A DNA stretch of 33,462 nucleotides from Syntrophaceae bacterium UBA4810 (GTDB lineage: Bacteria > Desulfobacterota > Syntrophia > Syntrophales > Smithellaceae), in the NCBI GenBank assembly GCA_002402545.1, contig DHGA01000036.1, forward strand, positions 1 to 33,462, written 5' to 3'. This document shows, one piece after another, positions 1 through 7,541 of this stretch (its first letter is position 1; each line of letters begins with the position of its first letter). The notes beneath the pieces are model-generated. The model searched no databases and was not told where the DNA came from. It was given only the letters and a program-made list of their open reading frames with translations. Position numbers and translations under genes: made by a program.

Positions 1-1
1 A

Positions 2-1087
2 ATTTATTTGCTTATCGCCTGTCCTATCGCTCTTATTCTGTGCAGTGCCGACCTTTTGAGTCTTTTAGGATACTCTTTCCCTGCCATATCCGGAATGGTA
101 ATTTCCGCTCTTCTTTATCTTATCCTGCTTATTATCGCTTATCCGCAACTCAATGAACTGCACGATTTTTTCGCGCGCGCCCTGGTTATCTTTATCAGCA
201 CGATTGTGGGCGCAATGATATTTTATTTTGTCGCGTTATTTTTCAGCGCCAGCACACCTTCTTTTACCAGTGTAATAATGGCTTCTTTTTTGATTGTCAT
301 TTCCCTGACGCCGCTGAAAATGATATTAAAAAAAGGCTTCAGCTTCTTTTATCCAGACAGCAAAGACGTTTTTACTTCTCTTTACGAATTTGACGAAAAA
401 TTGGAAAAAGAAAAAGCTTTCATGCTCGCGGAGATGGCTCCGGTAATAGCGCATGAAATCCGCAACCCTCTGGGCTCCATCAAAGGCGCCGCGCAATACT
501 TGAAAACTGAAGCTGCATCGGAAGAACAAAAAAATCTGCTGGACATAATCATCGAAGAGTCAAACAGGCTCAACGCGGCGGTACATCAGTTTTTGGATTA
601 TGCCCGGCCTTATCAGCTCAAACTTAAAGCGCAAAATATAAATGTCGTTATTCAAAGAGCTATTTCGATCATCGCCGCAAACGAGCTTGCCGAAAATATT
701 AATATGGTTCGGGAGCTGAATCATAATTTGCCTGAAGTGGAAATAGATGAACAGCAATTCCTGCAGGTCATTTTAAACATTGCTCTCAACGCGATTGAAG
801 CAATGCCGCAGGGCGGCACACTGACCTTCCGCACTTCCAACATTGACACAGGATCGGAAGGCGCTATCAGCATCACCATACGCGACACAGGTCCGGGAAT
901 AAGCGCGGAAGAAATAAAAAATATAGTTAAACCTTTTTATACTACAAAAAAAAGAGGCGTGGGATTGGGCCTGGCCATTTGCCAAAAAATCATCAAAGAA
1001 CACAGCGGACTTATTCGGGTCAAATCAATTCCGGGACAAGGAACCGTGTTCTTTATAAAACTTAACGCCGTTAACCGAAAATATTAA
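2..1087 (+). CDS. Sensor histidine kinase, 5' partial
   Basis: This is the C-terminal part of a membrane-bound two-component histidine kinase. The frame is open to the left edge of the window, and the first possible start (TTG at base 8) lies inside a hydrophobic stretch, so the true start is outside. Numbering from that TTG, about three or four membrane segments fill residues 1-110. A HisKA domain follows with the phospho-acceptor motif HEIRNPL (His149), then an ATPase domain with the N-box (Asn261), DTGPGIS near 293 and GVGLGLAIC near 320. The HEIRNPL motif is typical of NtrB/AtoS/ZraS-type kinases. The next gene, about 45 bases downstream, is an NtrC-type regulator and the likely phosphotransfer partner. 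No periplasmic sensor or PAS domain is visible in the part present, so the signal is unknown. Confidence 0.93.
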   Translation: MYLLIACPIALILCSADLLSLLGYSFPAISGMVISALLYLILLIIAYPQLNELHDFFARALVIFISTIVGAMIFYFVALFFSASTPSFTSVIMASFLIVISLTPLKMILKKGFSFFYPDSKDVFTSLYEFDEKLEKEKAFMLAEMAPVIAHEIRNPLGSIKGAAQYLKTEAASEEQKNLLDIIIEESNRLNAAVHQFLDYARPYQLKLKAQNINVVIQRAISIIAANELAENINMVRELNHNLPEVEIDEQQFLQVILNIALNAIEAMPQGGTLTFRTSNIDTGSEGAISITIRDTGPGISAEEIKNIVKPFYTTKKRGVGLGLAICQKIIKEHSGLIRVKSIPGQGTVFFIKLNAVNRKY

Positions 1088-1131
1088 CAATCCTGCTTGA
1101 TTTAAACTAAAAGACATAATAATTGTTAGCT

Positions 1132-2505
1132 ATGAATAAAGTATTGATCGTTGATGATGAATTGAATATGCGCTTGGTTTTGGCGGCGATGCTGAAAAAA
1201 GAAGGCTATGAGGTGTCTTCCGCCGCGGACGGATCTGAAGCGCTGGCTATCCTTAAATCAGGCGGGATTGACGCGGTAATATCTGATCTAAAAATGCCAA
1301 ATATCGACGGCATGGAACTGCTGGAACACATAAGCGATAAATATCCGGAAGTACCGGTGGTCATGATTACCGCCCATGGAACTGTGGCCACTGCCGTGGA
1401 AGCGCTGAAAAAAGGCGCGCTGGATTACATAACCAAACCGTTTGATATCGATGAATTGAAAAATGTTATTTCCAAAGCGATAAAAACGCGCGTCTTGAAA
1501 GAAAGCGAACTTTTTATGCCGCCCGAGGAAATAGAACGCGGCGGCATTATCGGCACAAGTAAAAACATGCATGATATTTTTGACGCCATCAAACGCGTGG
1601 CGCCGACAACGACAACAATCCTCATCAACGGAGAGACCGGAACAGGAAAAGAGCTCGTGGCGGACGCTATTCATTTTAATTCTCCCCGCAAAAAAAATCC
1701 GCTGATTAAAATAAACTGCGCGGCTATCGCCGAAACATTGATAGAAAGTGAACTTTTCGGATACGAAAAAGGAGCTTATACCGGAGCGGCCGTAACCAAG
1801 CCGGGAAAATTCGAGCTGGCGCACAAAGGAACTCTCTTTCTTGACGAGGTCAGCGAAATCCCCCGCGATATGCAGGTGAAGCTTCTGCGCGTCCTTCAGG
1901 AACAGGAATTCGAACGCGTCGGCGGACTACGCACGATAAAAGTGGATGTGCGTATCATCGCCGCAACTAATCAAAATCTTCTGCAGCAGGTACAGGCGGG
2001 ATATTTTCGTGAAGATTTGTATTATCGGCTTAATGTTTTCCCCATTGAAATCCCGCCGCTTCGTGAAAGAAAAGAGGACATTCTCCCGCTGACCGATTAT
2101 TTTGTGGAAAAATTCAACAAAAAGCTGGAAGTTTCGCTAAGCATGGCTCAAGAAGTAAAAGAAATGCTTCTACGTCATGAATGGCCAGGCAATATCCGCG
2201 AACTGGAAAATCTTATTGAAAGAATGATGCTGCTGGCAAAGGGTAATGAAATTACTATAAATGAAATTCCAGAGGAATTCAAAGCGGCCGTCACTAAAAT
2301 CACGGCGCTGCCGGCAGATGAAAGAAAAAAATCTTTCAAAGATTACATGCGTGATCATGTGGAGAATGTGGAAAAACAAATGATCCTTAAAACACTTGAA
2401 GAAGCGGATGGCAACGTCACCAAGGCCGCGAAACAACTTGGTTTGAGCCGCAAAGGCCTTCAGCTTAAAATGATCAAATATAATCTGCGCAAAGAAGTAA
2501 AATGA
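1132..2505 (+). CDS. Sigma-54-dependent NtrC-family response regulator
   Basis: This response regulator activates sigma-54 promoters. The start is placed at ATG 1132 (MNKVLIVDDE); a TTG three codons earlier is in frame but less likely. The receiver domain spans residues 1-120 with the phospho-acceptor Asp52 in SDLKMP. The AAA+ domain (about 140-375) has Walker A GETGTGKE at 167-174, the sigma-54 contact loop GAYTGA at 214-219 and the Walker B Asp238. A Fis-type helix-turn-helix lies at about 420-450. All three domains are complete and the 457-residue length is normal for the family. The sigma-54 loop carries Tyr instead of the usual Phe, a natural variant that I recall as tolerated. It pairs with the kinase just upstream. 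Targets are unknown; a sigma-54-like promoter is present at 29387 in this window, but no link is shown. Confidence 0.95.
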   Translation: MNKVLIVDDELNMRLVLAAMLKKEGYEVSSAADGSEALAILKSGGIDAVISDLKMPNIDGMELLEHISDKYPEVPVVMITAHGTVATAVEALKKGALDYITKPFDIDELKNVISKAIKTRVLKESELFMPPEEIERGGIIGTSKNMHDIFDAIKRVAPTTTTILINGETGTGKELVADAIHFNSPRKKNPLIKINCAAIAETLIESELFGYEKGAYTGAAVTKPGKFELAHKGTLFLDEVSEIPRDMQVKLLRVLQEQEFERVGGLRTIKVDVRIIAATNQNLLQQVQAGYFREDLYYRLNVFPIEIPPLRERKEDILPLTDYFVEKFNKKLEVSLSMAQEVKEMLLRHEWPGNIRELENLIERMMLLAKGNEITINEIPEEFKAAVTKITALPADERKKSFKDYMRDHVENVEKQMILKTLEEADGNVTKAAKQLGLSRKGLQLKMIKYNLRKEVK

Positions 2506-2554
2506 AGAAGGTAGCGCTGCCCCGACTTAATATTTTTTTCAGGAGGATAAAATA

Positions 2555-2785
2555 ATGAACTTTAAAATTACATTGGTAGTTATGCTCGCCGTTTTAGCTC
2601 TCATCTTTCTTTTGCAGAATATTGCCGCTGTTTCCGTCAGCTTTCTTTTCTGGGATATTTCCATGTCACTCGCGGTGCTGATCTTCTTTTGTTTGCTGAT
2701 TGGTTTCGGTATTGGCTGGTTTCTGAACAGTTATCTCTCATACAGCAAAAATAAAAAAGAAGTGCAAAAAATTATCAATAAATAA
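2555..2785 (+). CDS. LapA-domain small membrane protein
   Basis: This 76-residue protein has two membrane segments (about 5-25 and 37-60) and a short basic cytoplasmic tail rich in Lys. The pattern LLQNIAAVSVSFLFWDISM followed by a second helix is characteristic of the LapA/DUF1049 domain. In Escherichia coli LapA takes part in regulating lipopolysaccharide assembly, but single-domain versions like this one have no assigned role. A strong ribosome binding site (AGGAGG) lies about 8 bases before the ATG. It sits about 50 bases after the response regulator and just ahead of two further membrane-protein genes, possibly in one transcript. Confidence 0.8.
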   Translation: MNFKITLVVMLAVLALIFLLQNIAAVSVSFLFWDISMSLAVLIFFCLLIGFGIGWFLNSYLSYSKNKKEVQKIINK

Positions 2786-2805
2786 ACACGCGGCCCTAAA
2801 TAATA

Positions 2806-3492
2806 ATGACAATCAAGCGGCTTATAAACAACCATCTGAATATTTATTTTTTACTGTTTATTATTTTTTATCCCGCCATATTCTACTTCCGGACAAATAA
2901 TATTGAGGAAGTTACCAGAATAATCATACCGCTGTTCGTTTTCATGACTTTTATTTTTGTTTCGCTGACAACCAGCGTCGATGAACGGCACAATATCATC
3001 CTTTGTTTTGTTTTTTTATTTATTTTAACGGGCGATTGCATTATCAACTGGTCACAACACATTAAATTCTCCATTATTCCTTTCAGCTTGGCGCATATCC
3101 TTCTGGCAATCTACTATATTTTTGACACCAGATTTAAAGGCAAAGATTTTCTTTTTCTTATCCCTGTCCTGATTTTTGGCGCGTTACTGTTTTTTATGGC
3201 CAGAGGCGAAATCAAGGGCGCGCTTTTGCAGTCCGCCTTTATCATCTACTTAACTATCCTTAATTTCATGCTATGGAGATCTCTTTGTTATTTGCGCTCA
3301 AAACAAAACAGCTTAAAAATATTACTGGTTATCGTCGGCTCTTTATTTTTCTATATGACGGATATTTTCGTTTCTTTATACGCGATTTATGGTAATAAAA
3401 TATTCATAACATTGATATGGATTATATATCCGCCGGCTTTGTTTTTTCTAAGCTTGATAAATATCAGGCAGTTTAAAAATAAATTTGCTTGA
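2806..3492 (+). CDS. YhhN-like membrane protein (lysoplasmalogenase family)
   Basis: This 228-residue polytopic membrane protein has about eight hydrophobic segments. Two conserved-looking patches suggest the YhhN/TMEM86 family: LTGDCIINWS followed by a segment containing SLAHILLAIYYI, and GSLFFYMTDIFVSL near residue 180. Both carry an Asp inside a membrane helix, as in that family's LLGD and SD motifs. Eukaryotic members hydrolyse the vinyl-ether bond of lysoplasmalogen; the bacterial substrate is usually untested. Plasmalogens occur mainly in anaerobes, which fits the inferred lifestyle. It starts 20 bases after the LapA-domain gene and ends 9 bases before the next gene. No strong ribosome binding site is visible. 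Family assignment is by motif memory, so confidence is moderate. Confidence 0.6.
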   Translation: MTIKRLINNHLNIYFLLFIIFYPAIFYFRTNNIEEVTRIIIPLFVFMTFIFVSLTTSVDERHNIILCFVFLFILTGDCIINWSQHIKFSIIPFSLAHILLAIYYIFDTRFKGKDFLFLIPVLIFGALLFFMARGEIKGALLQSAFIIYLTILNFMLWRSLCYLRSKQNSLKILLVIVGSLFFYMTDIFVSLYAIYGNKIFITLIWIIYPPALFFLSLINIRQFKNKFA

Positions 3493-3501
3493 GGTGAAAA
3501 A

Positions 3502-4119
3502 ATGACGGAAAATTCAAAATATCCTATCTTGTTCAGCCTTTGTACCACAATTATTATTATCGGTTCTTTTCTTTTAACCAGAGACAGATTTACATGGGTC
3601 TTAGAAGTTTTCCCGATATTACTCGGATTTCCCATTCTGTTTTTTACCTACAAAAAATTCCCGTTAACAAAGCTTGTGTATGTTCTGCTGATAATCCACT
3701 TCACTATTCTGGCCGTGGGCGGTATTTACACTTACGCGGAAGTTCCTTTGGGATTCTGGATGCAGGAATGGTTCAATTTCAGCCGCAATCACTACGACAG
3801 AATCGGGCATTTTGCCCAGGGCTTTATTCCCGCTATTTTAGCCAGAGAAATACTTATCCGTACTTCGCCCCTGCGTCCGGGGAAATGGCTCTTTTTTCTG
3901 GTTGTTTGTGTTTGTCTGGCTATCAGCGCTTTTTATGAATTCATCGAATGGTGGGCGGTGCTGGTGCAGGGCTCATCGGCGGAAGCGTTTTTGGGCACGC
4001 AGGGAGACGTGTGGGACGCGCACTGGGATATGCTTTTTGCCATGACCGGCGCCATTGTTGCCTTGCTGACTCTTTCCAAGCTACATAATAAATTTTTAAA
4101 AAAGTTTATACAGCTATAA
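3502..4119 (+). CDS. DUF2238/YjdF-like inner-membrane protein
   Basis: This 205-residue membrane protein has about six hydrophobic segments. It carries the DUF2238 (E. coli YjdF) signature: RIGHFAQGFIPAILAREIL near residue 97-115, FYEFIEWW near 145, and QGDVWDAHWDMLFAMTG near 167-183. The conserved His, Glu and Asp residues within or beside the helices could bind a metal, but no function has been established for the family. A good ribosome binding site (GAGGTG) lies about 6 bases before the ATG, and the gene follows the YhhN-like gene after 9 bases, so the two are probably cotranscribed. It converges on a minus-strand lipoprotein gene 28 bases downstream. Confidence 0.8.
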   Translation: MTENSKYPILFSLCTTIIIIGSFLLTRDRFTWVLEVFPILLGFPILFFTYKKFPLTKLVYVLLIIHFTILAVGGIYTYAEVPLGFWMQEWFNFSRNHYDRIGHFAQGFIPAILAREILIRTSPLRPGKWLFFLVVCVCLAISAFYEFIEWWAVLVQGSSAEAFLGTQGDVWDAHWDMLFAMTGAIVALLTLSKLHNKFLKKFIQL

Positions 4120-4147
4120 CAAGGTCTCGCATAATATAAATTATTCT

Positions 4148-5401
4148 TCAATCAAGCTGCCAGCCGGACAAGCCTTCATCGTTTTTTCCATAAAAGATCA
4201 CCCGGCCATAACCAAACTCAAAAGTGGTAACATTGGTTGAGGAATCGTAGAGCCACCGCCGCGGCGCGCCAATAAGCCTTCCCGCTTCTTCTTTCGACAT
4301 CCCGATGCGTAATTTTACCCATTGCTGCGCCGTGTTGTCAAGCTTGCGATTTCTATAAGCATCGACTGAAAGGTAAGAGGTGGAAGAAAGAAAGCTACCG
4401 GGACAGGAACGATTTTTAAGAATGGAATTATCAATGCTTTCTCCTTCAAAAACAAGTTCGCAAAGCGGGCGATCATCATAAACAGACCCGACAAGCTCCT
4501 TAATGTAAACAGAGTTCACTTTTGTCTGATCTATCTTGCTTTGCGGTAAATATACGGATGGGCGCAGCGATTCTATTGCGGGAAGACGTAAGCCCCACCT
4601 GGATTCCCATCCAACAACGGAAAAGTGCTTTTTTGACACCGGATCAAATAAGTAGCTGAATTCTCTTTCTCCATATTTCGCGCGTTCATGCACTGCGAAG
4701 ATATGCCATTCTTTATTTTTTCTGTTGCGATACTGCGCATAAGTGGTAATTCCCGGCTGATAGCCCTCCACTGTTGCGCGAATATGCCCGGACGCGGCGA
4801 TGTTTTTGGCTGCCCTTTGGGGCGACTGAATCATTTCCTTGTACAAATTAGCCGTAAGATCATCCATGCATTGCTGCATGCTGCTTTCATAGCGCACATC
4901 GGACATGCCAAAAGTTCGCTGGTCACGACCATCACCGTAAATTGTCGCTCCGTAAAGTCTTTTGCCTTCGCCGGAGAGCAGTTCCCACGACAAAGACGCG
5001 TAGGTCAGTACAGTAGCTGGAATTTCTCTAAAACCATATAGATAAGCGATTCTGGGCCGCAATACACCGATAAAATCGGCCTGATCCGAGATGGCCTCGT
5101 TTGTATTTTTAAAAAATAAAGGCTGACTAAACGCCGCTTTCGCCGCGTTTCCGGCGTTTTCGCACAGAACGGGACCTAGCGAAAATTCCTGGAAGTCCCT
5201 GGGTATATAATAAAACGAACATAATTCATCGGTCAGCACAATCGCTACTTTCGCGGTTGTTTTTCCGCGCTGATCCGGCACGGGGGAATAAGTTTTAAAA
5301 TTTTTATGCACTGTCGTACAACCCGAAAGCATAATGACAGCGAAAAAAAACAAAATTGAATTTTTCATTAGCCTGCTAAAAACAACTTTTGCTTTATTCA
5401 T
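4148..5401 (-). CDS. Putative lipoprotein with BamE/SmpA-like C-terminus
   Basis: This 417-residue protein is predicted to be exported and lipid-modified: after a basic start and a hydrophobic stretch the lipobox MLSGC gives an acylated Cys at about residue 28. The start chosen (ATG ending at 5401) has GGGAGG 9 bases upstream; an in-frame ATG eight codons earlier overlaps that site and is less likely. The long middle region is not recognised. The last 55 residues (KLRIGMSKEEAGRLIGAP, then aromatic-rich strands) resemble the BamE/SmpA/OmlA fold, often found on outer-membrane assembly and envelope lipoproteins. It is probably anchored in the periplasm or outer membrane. It stands alone and is not in an obvious operon. 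Confidence 0.75.
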   Translation of the reverse strand: MNKAKVVFSRLMKNSILFFFAVIMLSGCTTVHKNFKTYSPVPDQRGKTTAKVAIVLTDELCSFYYIPRDFQEFSLGPVLCENAGNAAKAAFSQPLFFKNTNEAISDQADFIGVLRPRIAYLYGFREIPATVLTYASLSWELLSGEGKRLYGATIYGDGRDQRTFGMSDVRYESSMQQCMDDLTANLYKEMIQSPQRAAKNIAASGHIRATVEGYQPGITTYAQYRNRKNKEWHIFAVHERAKYGEREFSYLFDPVSKKHFSVVGWESRWGLRLPAIESLRPSVYLPQSKIDQTKVNSVYIKELVGSVYDDRPLCELVFEGESIDNSILKNRSCPGSFLSSTSYLSVDAYRNRKLDNTAQQWVKLRIGMSKEEAGRLIGAPRRWLYDSSTNVTTFEFGYGRVIFYGKNDEGLSGWQLD

Positions 5402-5505
5402 AATAACCAACCTCCCGATGCTCATTTTTCAGCTTATTGTGAAACAAAGACTCGGTATGAGCATGTGGCATAATTATTTACCTCATTGCCTTTTAACAAA
5501 ATAAG

Positions 5506-5531
5506 AAAAAACGGGGGCAAATAATGCCCCC
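5506..5531 (-). terminator. Rho-independent terminator of the Cys-rich protein gene
   Basis: A perfect 7-bp stem (GGGGGCA at 5513-5519 with TGCCCCC at 5525-5531) and a 5-base loop are followed on the minus strand by six T residues. It lies 20 bases downstream of the minus-strand gene ending at 5552. Confidence 0.85.
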
Positions 5532-5551
5532 TTCTTTTGAACCAAACAAAT

Positions 5552-5899
5552 TTAGCGCTGAGACAACCTGAACAGGTCTGAACAACAACCGCGGCAGATA
5601 AAGCAATTACAATTATCATACCATGTACAATTGCATGATCCTTCGCAGGAAGTGCCCATACCTCTTCCTTTTGCTTTTGTTTGCGGCTTCATCTGGGCGA
5701 CATAGTCTTTACAATCTTTTCCCTGCAGCGTGTATGTTTCCTTGCCGTCCTTGCCTTTCTCTACGGCATAGGTGCAATCAATTGCTTTTTGTTTTATCTT
5801 TTGCTCAGCACCAATTAATGCAGGTGCGGCAAAAATCATAATCAACCCGAAAATCAAAACACAAAAAAGGAACTTGTTCTTTTTAATACCTTTCATCAT
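5552..5899 (-). CDS. Small secreted Cys-rich protein
   Basis: This is a 115-residue protein of unknown family. The start at 5899 (MMKGIKKNK) is set by GGAGG 5 bases upstream; the frame is open further upstream but has no better signal. Residues 1-30 form a typical signal peptide (basic start, hydrophobic core, then ALIGA). A middle part contains two similar short strands, each with one Cys (IDCTYAVEKGKDG and LQGKDCKDYV). The C-terminal 30 residues hold nine closely spaced Cys: one in TSCEG, then CNC, CNC, CRGCC patterns with one Trp. The clustering suggests metal or cluster binding, or a disulfide-rich periplasmic knot; I do not recognise the family. Its own terminator follows, so it is probably transcribed alone. 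Confidence 0.72.
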   Translation of the reverse strand: MMKGIKKNKFLFCVLIFGLIMIFAAPALIGAEQKIKQKAIDCTYAVEKGKDGKETYTLQGKDCKDYVAQMKPQTKAKGRGMGTSCEGSCNCTWYDNCNCFICRGCCSDLFRLSQR

Positions 5900-5982
5900 C
5901 TTTTCCTCCTTCATTGTTATTTTACCAACAACCAGCAAACCGGCATTAAGTATCTGCCACCGCATACCGATTCACTTCCCAC

Positions 5983-7344
5983 TTACTTTATAAATGTATC
6001 ATAAATTCCCGCCGCCATGATGACGACAATCATTACCGGAACAACATAGCGGATAAGGAAAACCCATACTTTTCCAATTGTAAAAAGGGAACTGCCCCTG
6101 TTGGCTTCGTTAACCGCTTTTTTGGCTCCCCACACATAGCCCACAAATATGGCCGAGAGAAGTCCGCCCAGCGGTAAAAAGATACTGTTGGCAAACCAAT
6201 CATAGGTGTCGAGTAAATCCGTTTTTAGGCCGGGGAAAGAAAAGTCGCTGAAAACACTGTATCCTAAACTGGCGGGGATCCCGACAACAAATATAACTAG
6301 GCCCATTAATACTGCCGCTTTTTTTCTCTCCCAACCTTTCTCATCAATGAGCCAGGCCGATACAACTTCCAGAAGAGAAATGGCGGAAGTTAAAGCGGCA
6401 ATTCCCAAAAGCACAAAAAAGAGAACTCCAAAAATAAGTCCAAACGGCATCTGGGCAAAAACAGCGGGTAGCGTTATAAAAACCAGGCCCGGGCCTGCTC
6501 CGGGGGCAAACCCCAAGGCAAAGACTGCCGGAAATATAGCAAAACCGGCCAAAAGAGCGACTATCGTGTCCAAACCAACTATGGTGGCGGTGCTTACCGG
6601 AATTTCATCTTTACGTTTAAGGTAACTTCCGTAGGTTATAAAAACACCCATACCCAGACTCAAAGAGAAAAACGCCTGCGAGATGGCACCGAGTAATGTC
6701 CTTCCGGTAACTTCGCTGAAGTCCGGTTTCAGATAATAGGTTAATCCCGCGCCCGCGCCAGGCAAGCTGATGCCTCTTATAATCAGAACAATCAAAAGTA
6801 AAAAAAGAATCGGCATAAGTATAGTAGACCAACGTTGAATCCCGTTGACCACGCCGGAAGCGATAATACTTATGGTGAAAAGCATAAACACCGCCTGCCA
6901 GATGATAGGTTCCCATACACTGGTAATGTGTCCTTTAAATACCTGGGCATGATCAATTCCCTGTGTAGTTGTGGCGATAATAACTTTATAGATGTAGGCA
7001 AATGACCACCCGGCAACCACGATATAATAAGAAAGGATGACAAAGCCGGTAAAGACACCCAAAGCTCCCACCAGCCACCAGGGACTATTCGGCGCGAGTG
7101 CTTTAAAAGCGCCCACGGGGCTTTTCTGGGACGCGCGTCCTAAAATTGTTTCATTTACGACAAGAGGATATCCAATTAGCAGTATAGCAATAAGGTAAAT
7201 AACGATAAAAGCCGCTCCGCCGTGCTCACCGGTCATGTAGGGAAATCTCCAGATATTTCCCAATCCTACTGCCGAACCCGCCGCCGCCAGAATAAAGCCT
7301 ACACGATTCGCCCAATGCTCCCTGCCCTTGCTGGAATTAATCAT
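5983..7344 (-). CDS. Sodium:neurotransmitter symporter (NSS) family transporter
   Basis: This 453-residue, roughly 11-12-helix transporter belongs to the NSS/SNF family (LeuT type), which moves amino acids or related amines inward with Na+. The N-terminal signature is clear: REHWANRVGFILAAAGSAVG followed by LGNIWRFPY, with the unwound TM1 residues that bind Na+ and substrate, then a Gly-rich TM2 start. The length is typical for bacterial members. The start at 7344 has GAGGAG about 9 bases upstream. The substrate cannot be told from sequence. A well-formed sigma-70 promoter lies upstream (7397-7425), and a palindrome sits between that promoter and the gene. The gene is divergent from the hydroxyacyl-CoA dehydrogenase gene. 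Confidence 0.93.
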   Translation of the reverse strand: MINSSKGREHWANRVGFILAAAGSAVGLGNIWRFPYMTGEHGGAAFIVIYLIAILLIGYPLVVNETILGRASQKSPVGAFKALAPNSPWWLVGALGVFTGFVILSYYIVVAGWSFAYIYKVIIATTTQGIDHAQVFKGHITSVWEPIIWQAVFMLFTISIIASGVVNGIQRWSTILMPILFLLLIVLIIRGISLPGAGAGLTYYLKPDFSEVTGRTLLGAISQAFFSLSLGMGVFITYGSYLKRKDEIPVSTATIVGLDTIVALLAGFAIFPAVFALGFAPGAGPGLVFITLPAVFAQMPFGLIFGVLFFVLLGIAALTSAISLLEVVSAWLIDEKGWERKKAAVLMGLVIFVVGIPASLGYSVFSDFSFPGLKTDLLDTYDWFANSIFLPLGGLLSAIFVGYVWGAKKAVNEANRGSSLFTIGKVWVFLIRYVVPVMIVVIMAAGIYDTFIK

Positions 7345-7379
7345 TTGCGTTTCTCCTCTTCATCATTGTTATTAAATAA

Positions 7380-7392
7380 GGGAAAATTTCCC
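7380..7392. promoter_or_regulatory. Palindrome in the symporter leader
   Basis: GGGAAAATTTCCC is a perfect inverted repeat (6-bp arms around a central A). It lies just downstream of the predicted minus-strand -10 box, a position suited to a repressor site. The binding protein is unknown. Confidence 0.4.
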
Positions 7393-7396
7393 CGGA

Positions 7397-7425
7397 ACTA
7401 TAGAAATTTCATCTTGTTGTGTCAA
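7397..7425 (-). promoter_or_regulatory. Sigma-70-type promoter of the symporter gene
   Basis: On the minus strand, TTGACA (7425-7420), a 17-base spacer and TATAGT (7402-7397) give a near-consensus promoter about 50 bases before the symporter start. Confidence 0.75.
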
Positions 7426-7462
7426 GGCAAAACACAATTTCTTGGCTGACATCTTTATTGTC

Positions 7463-7491
7463 TTGACACCTCTTTTTTCTCTTCATATACT
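7463..7491 (+). promoter_or_regulatory. Sigma-70-type promoter of the hydroxyacyl-CoA dehydrogenase gene
   Basis: TTGACA (7463-7468), a 17-base spacer and TATACT (7486-7491) lie about 50 bases before the ATG at 7542. The promoter is back to back with the symporter promoter. Confidence 0.8.
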
Positions 7492-7541
7492 CACAGTCAT
7501 TCAAAAAGCTCACCATAAAACCCGGAAAGGAGTATTTAATT

